From: an uncultured Sphingomonadales bacterium
GTDB taxonomy: Bacteria > Pseudomonadota > Alphaproteobacteria > Sphingomonadales > Sphingomonadaceae
Reading direction: 5' to 3'
NCBI GenBank assembly: GCA_903893935.1
Contig: CAITOD010000141.1
Location: 1 to 7,655, forward strand
DNA length: 7,655 bases
In this document: one piece after another, positions 5,129 to 7,655 of the stretch
How positions within the stretch are numbered: the first letter of the stretch is position 1
Layout: each line of letters begins with the position of its first letter
Notes under the pieces: model-generated
What the model was told of the DNA's origin: nothing
What the model saw: only the letters and a program-made list of their open reading frames with translations
Database searches by the model: none
Position numbers and translations under genes: made by a program

Positions 5129-5270
5129 TAGGTGAATTCCGATACTCGCAGAAAAGCCGCTTTATTGAAATATGACTGTTCATTCAAATGGCGCTATTGC
5201 CATAGAGTCATTGAATAAGGCTCAAATAATCTGGCAATTGCTATTGGTATGACTGCGTCAACAAAGGACA
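5085..5270 (+). promoter_or_regulatory. AT-rich control region with repeated motifs upstream of the aldehyde dehydrogenase
   Basis: This stretch is sharply AT-richer than its surroundings: 5161-5220 has 20 G/C in 60 bases, in a high-GC window. It holds an exact 8-base direct repeat TATGACTG (5171-5178 and 5248-5255) and a near repeat GCTATTGCCAT / GCTATTGGTAT (5193-5203 and 5240-5250). It also has nested inverted repeats: ATGACT (5172-5177) with AGTCAT (5206-5211), and ATGGC (5188-5192) with GCCAT (5199-5203). TTGA-N7-TCAA at 5211-5225 resembles an FNR/FixK half-site pair but has one spacer base too many. The region ends at the AAAGGA ribosome binding site of the dehydrogenase. No single promoter is assigned with confidence. 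Confidence 0.6.
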
Positions 5271-5274
5271 AGAC

Positions 5275-6657
5275 ATGACCTACCAGAGCTTCAATCCTGC
5301 CGATGGTAAACTCATCAAGAGTTTTGTCGATATTTCCCCGAGCGAATACGAGGCAAAGCTCGCCAAGGCGCAGGCATGCTATGAAACCTGGCGGCACACC
5401 AGCTATGCCGAACGTGCGGCGATCATCCACAAGGCCTCGGTCCTGCTGCACGAACAGGCCGACGCCTTTGCCCGCACGATGACGCTGGAAATGGGCAAGC
5501 GGATTTCCGAAGCGCGCGGCGAAGTCGAATTCAGTGCGCGCATCCTCGCCTATTACGCCAAGCACGCCGAACGCTTTCTTGCTCCGGTGCATCTCAAGCC
5601 GGTGAACGGCAAGGCGCATATGGAAAGCAGCCCGATCGGGGTGATTTTCGCGGTGGAGCCGTGGAATTTCCCGTATTATCAGCTGGCACGCGTCGCCGGG
5701 CCACATCTTATGGCGGGCAACACGCTTGTCGTCAAACACGCCGGGATCGTGCCGCAGTGTGCGTTGGCGTTCGAACATCTGCTGATCGAGGCCGGAGCAC
5801 CCGAAGGGCTCTATACCAACCTGTTCATCTCCCACGGACAGTCAGACAGCGTGATTGATGACCCGCGCGTCAAGGGCGTGTGCCTGACCGGCAGCGTCGC
5901 CGCTGGCCGCAGCATTGCCGCTCGCGCCGGGCAAAATCTCAAGCCCTCGTCGATGGAACTGGGCGGCAGCGACGCGTTCATCGTGCTCGAAGACGCCGAT
6001 CTCGATCTTACGATCCCGTGGGCGGTGTGGGGGCGGATGTACAACGCCGGCCAGACCTGTTGCGCAGCCAAGCGGTTCATTGTCGTCGACAGCATTGCCG
6101 ACGAATTCATCAAGCGCTTTCAGGCCGCACTCGGCGAACTGAAGGCCGGCGATCCGATGGACGAAAAGACCACGCTCGGCCCGCTTTCGAGCGAAGCCGC
6201 GCTGGTGCAATTGCTCGGCCAGGTCAAACAGGCGGTTGCCAAAGGCGCGCGGTTGCTGATGGGCGGCAAGCGCATCGATCGTCCGGGTTCTTACATGGAA
6301 CCATCGATCCTGACCGACATCAAACCCGACAATCCGGCATTCCGCGACGAGTTTTTCGGACCGGTAGCGATGTTCTTCAGGGTCAAGGATGAAGCGGCCG
6401 CGATTGCTCTGGCCAACGATTCCGATTTCGGGCTTGGCGGCTCGGTGTGGACCAAGGACCACGATCGCGGCCACAAGGTCGCGAGCAAAGTCGAAACCGG
6501 CATGATGTTCGTCAACAACATCGATTGGTCGGATCCGGAATTGCCGTTCGGCGGCATCAAGGATTCCGGTTACGGCCGCGAGCTGGGCGACATGGGCATC
6601 CAGGAATTCGTCAACAAAAAGCTGGTGCGCTGCGTGCACGAAAAAGCACCGGTCTGA
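5275..6657 (+). CDS. Sad/YneI-type NAD(P)-dependent succinate-semialdehyde (aldehyde) dehydrogenase
   Basis: A 460-residue aldehyde dehydrogenase that would oxidise an aldehyde, likely succinate semialdehyde, to the acid using NAD(P). Its length and many segments resemble E. coli Sad (YneI, about 462 residues): EMGKRISEARGEVE near residue 72, then PWNFPYYQ (129-136, with oxyanion-hole N131). Next are VVKHA with K154, TGSVAAG (205-211), MELGGSDAFIVL with general base E228, and GQTCCAAKRFIV with catalytic C262. The C-terminal half holds EFFGPVA and a closing PFGGIKDSGYGRELG. A second cysteine, C263, follows the nucleophile. AAAGGA at 5263-5268, six bases before the ATG, fixes the start. It is followed after 60 bases by pntA on the same strand, suggesting an operon in which the NAD(P)H made here feeds the transhydrogenase. 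The catalytic class is secure; the exact aldehyde is inference. Confidence 0.94.
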   Translation: MTYQSFNPADGKLIKSFVDISPSEYEAKLAKAQACYETWRHTSYAERAAIIHKASVLLHEQADAFARTMTLEMGKRISEARGEVEFSARILAYYAKHAERFLAPVHLKPVNGKAHMESSPIGVIFAVEPWNFPYYQLARVAGPHLMAGNTLVVKHAGIVPQCALAFEHLLIEAGAPEGLYTNLFISHGQSDSVIDDPRVKGVCLTGSVAAGRSIAARAGQNLKPSSMELGGSDAFIVLEDADLDLTIPWAVWGRMYNAGQTCCAAKRFIVVDSIADEFIKRFQAALGELKAGDPMDEKTTLGPLSSEAALVQLLGQVKQAVAKGARLLMGGKRIDRPGSYMEPSILTDIKPDNPAFRDEFFGPVAMFFRVKDEAAAIALANDSDFGLGGSVWTKDHDRGHKVASKVETGMMFVNNIDWSDPELPFGGIKDSGYGRELGDMGIQEFVNKKLVRCVHEKAPV

Positions 6658-6666
6658 TCCGGCTCC

Positions 6667-6688
6667 GGGGGCGCCGCCCGGCGCCCCC
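6667..6688 (+). other. 9-bp perfect GC hairpin between the aldehyde dehydrogenase and pntA
   Basis: GGGGGCGCC (6667-6675) pairs perfectly with GGCGCCCCC (6680-6688) around GCCC. It begins nine bases after the dehydrogenase stop and ends 29 bases before the pntA start. With no T-run it is unlikely to be a strong intrinsic terminator. A 3'-end stabiliser or partial attenuator that tunes pntA relative to the dehydrogenase is plausible. Confidence 0.5.
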
Positions 6689-6717
6689 GCCTTCCTGCTG
6701 AAAATCGGACACAAGCC

Positions 6718-7655
6718 ATGTACGTCAACGTCGCGGTGCTGCGTGAGACGCAGCCGCATGAACGGCGCGTCGCGCTGACGCCTTCGGTAATCCCCAAGCT
6801 GATCAAGCTGGGCGCACGGCTGCGTATGCAGGCCGGAGCGGGCCTTGCCATCAGGCTGCCCGATGCCGCTTTCAAGGATGTGGTGATTGTGCAGGACCGC
6901 CTCGTCATGGTGCGCGACGCCGATGTCGTGCTGGCCGTACAGCCACCCGCGCTGGACGTGATCGACGCGATGCGGCCGGGCTCGATCCTGATCAGTTTCA
7001 TCTACGCCGCCAACGAGCCGGAACTCGTCAAGCACCTGCTGGCGCGGCGGATCACCTGTTTTGCGATGGAACGCGTGCCGCGCATTTCGCGCGCGCAATC
7101 GATGGACGCGCTGTCGAGTCAATCGGCACTGGCGGGATATTACGCGGTGGCGCTGGGCATGATCAACATGACCGGGGTGTTGCCCAAGATTACTTCTGCC
7201 GCCGGTGTCATCGGCCCGGCCAAAGTCCTGGTGATGGGGCTGGGCGTCGCCGGGCTCGAAGCGATCGCCACCGCGCAGCGTCTGGGCGCCGTGGTCGAAG
7301 GCTACGACGTGCGCCCGGCCACCAGAGAGCAGGCTCTGTCGCTGGGCGCCACGTTTGTCGACACGGGCGTCGATGCCACCGGCAAGGGCGGCTATGCCCG
7401 CGCGCTGACCGCCGAAGAACAGAGCAAAGTCGATGCAGCGCTGACCAAACATATCCAGGCCAGCGATCTGATCATCACCACCGCCGCCATCCCCGGCAAG
7501 CCCTCGCCCAAGCTGATCAGCGCGGCCCAGGTCGCCGGGATGAAGTCAGGCGCGGTCATTGTCGACTTGTCGGCGGAGGGCGGCGGCAACTGCATCGATA
7601 CTGTCCCGGGCAAGACCAGTGTCGTGGGTGCGGTGACTATCGTTGCACCGATCAA
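6718..7655 (+). CDS. pntA: NAD(P) transhydrogenase, alpha subunit (3' end outside window)
   Basis: The first 312 residues of the NAD(H)-binding (domain I) subunit of proton-translocating transhydrogenase, which moves hydride between NAD(H) and NADP(H) at the inner membrane. The protein begins MYVNVAVLRETQPHERRVAL. It has the hallmark RISRAQSMD (122-130) and LSSQSALAGYY (132-142), containing the Arg, Gln, Asp and Ser positions known to contact nucleotide in Rhodospirillum rubrum. The Rossmann motif GLGVAG is at 174-179, YDVRP at 196-200. ITTAAIPGKP and VIVDLSAEGGGNC follow. Compared with typical PntA, GLG replaces the common GAG or GVG, and the 146-158 region (GMINMTGVLPKIT) looks diverged. 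The ATG at 6718 has only a weak CGGA upstream. In Alphaproteobacteria this subunit is usually followed by separate membrane subunits; those would lie beyond the window. Alanine dehydrogenase is a relative but lacks this combination of motifs. Confidence 0.94.
   Translation, partial: MYVNVAVLRETQPHERRVALTPSVIPKLIKLGARLRMQAGAGLAIRLPDAAFKDVVIVQDRLVMVRDADVVLAVQPPALDVIDAMRPGSILISFIYAANEPELVKHLLARRITCFAMERVPRISRAQSMDALSSQSALAGYYAVALGMINMTGVLPKITSAAGVIGPAKVLVMGLGVAGLEAIATAQRLGAVVEGYDVRPATREQALSLGATFVDTGVDATGKGGYARALTAEEQSKVDAALTKHIQASDLIITTAAIPGKPSPKLISAAQVAGMKSGAVIVDLSAEGGGNCIDTVPGKTSVVGAVTIVAPI

Noticed and set aside
5190..5201. Sigma-54 promoter (TGGC...TTGC)
   Set aside because: TGGC and TTGC start only 8 bases apart instead of 11, so the -24/-12 geometry fails.
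5211..5225. FNR/FixK-like site TTGA-N7-TCAA
   Set aside because: The family consensus has a 6-base gap between TTGA and TCAA (TTGAT-N4-ATCAA); the extra base and wrong inner bases make a functional site doubtful.
5842..7452. 536-codon open frame on the minus strand across the aldehyde dehydrogenase and pntA
   Set aside because: It is antisense to two intact, well-recognised enzymes and its His/Arg/Gly-rich composition is typical of shadow frames in high-GC DNA.

Overview
The window is 7,655 bases of high-GC DNA with compact, strongly GC3-biased genes. It looks like an alphaproteobacterial chromosome. Support comes from the LTXXQ (Spy/CpxP-like) and DUF3775 families, a CtrA-type TTAA-N7-WTAA motif with an embedded GANTC site, and the style of the MltG and PntA proteins. 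I favour Sphingomonadales, but that rank is inference. Nine protein genes are well supported, two of them cut by the window edges, and one more tiny ORF is doubtful.

Layout. Positions 1-339 are the C-terminal part of the endolytic transglycosylase MltG. A 184-base gap follows, holding a CtrA-like box and a 16-bp stem-loop, and leads to a 2H-phosphoesterase (2'-5' RNA ligase family) gene at 524-1051. Next come an exported DUF4398-like protein with an alanine-rich coil and a His-rich tail (1221-1919), a small exported protein with two cysteines (1985-2236) and a DUF3775 protein (2286-2666). These three run in the same direction and end at a strong hairpin (2669-2701) shared with a convergent zinc alcohol dehydrogenase (3772-2708, minus strand). 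The dehydrogenase shares a 223-base divergent intergenic region with an exported LTXXQ-family protein (3996-4493). That region carries a 13-bp perfect inverted repeat. A Gly-rich exported protein (4559-4927) follows. A conspicuously AT-rich control region (about 5085-5270) precedes a Sad/YneI-type aldehyde dehydrogenase (5275-6657). The alpha subunit of a proton-translocating NAD(P) transhydrogenase (6718 to the window end) starts 60 bases after it.

How the parts may work together (inference). The alcohol dehydrogenase, the aldehyde dehydrogenase and the transhydrogenase form a plausible redox module: alcohol to aldehyde to acid, with the NAD(P)H pools rebalanced by the transhydrogenase. Interleaved with them are small exported proteins rich in His, Gly or Ala, one of them of the periplasmic Spy/CpxP type. 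The whole resembles an accessory stress or metabolic-adaptation island next to housekeeping genes (mltG). I see no mobile element, tRNA, rRNA or CRISPR array. Nothing here is proven to be a new system; the best leads are the regulatory DNA elements and the poorly characterised exported proteins.
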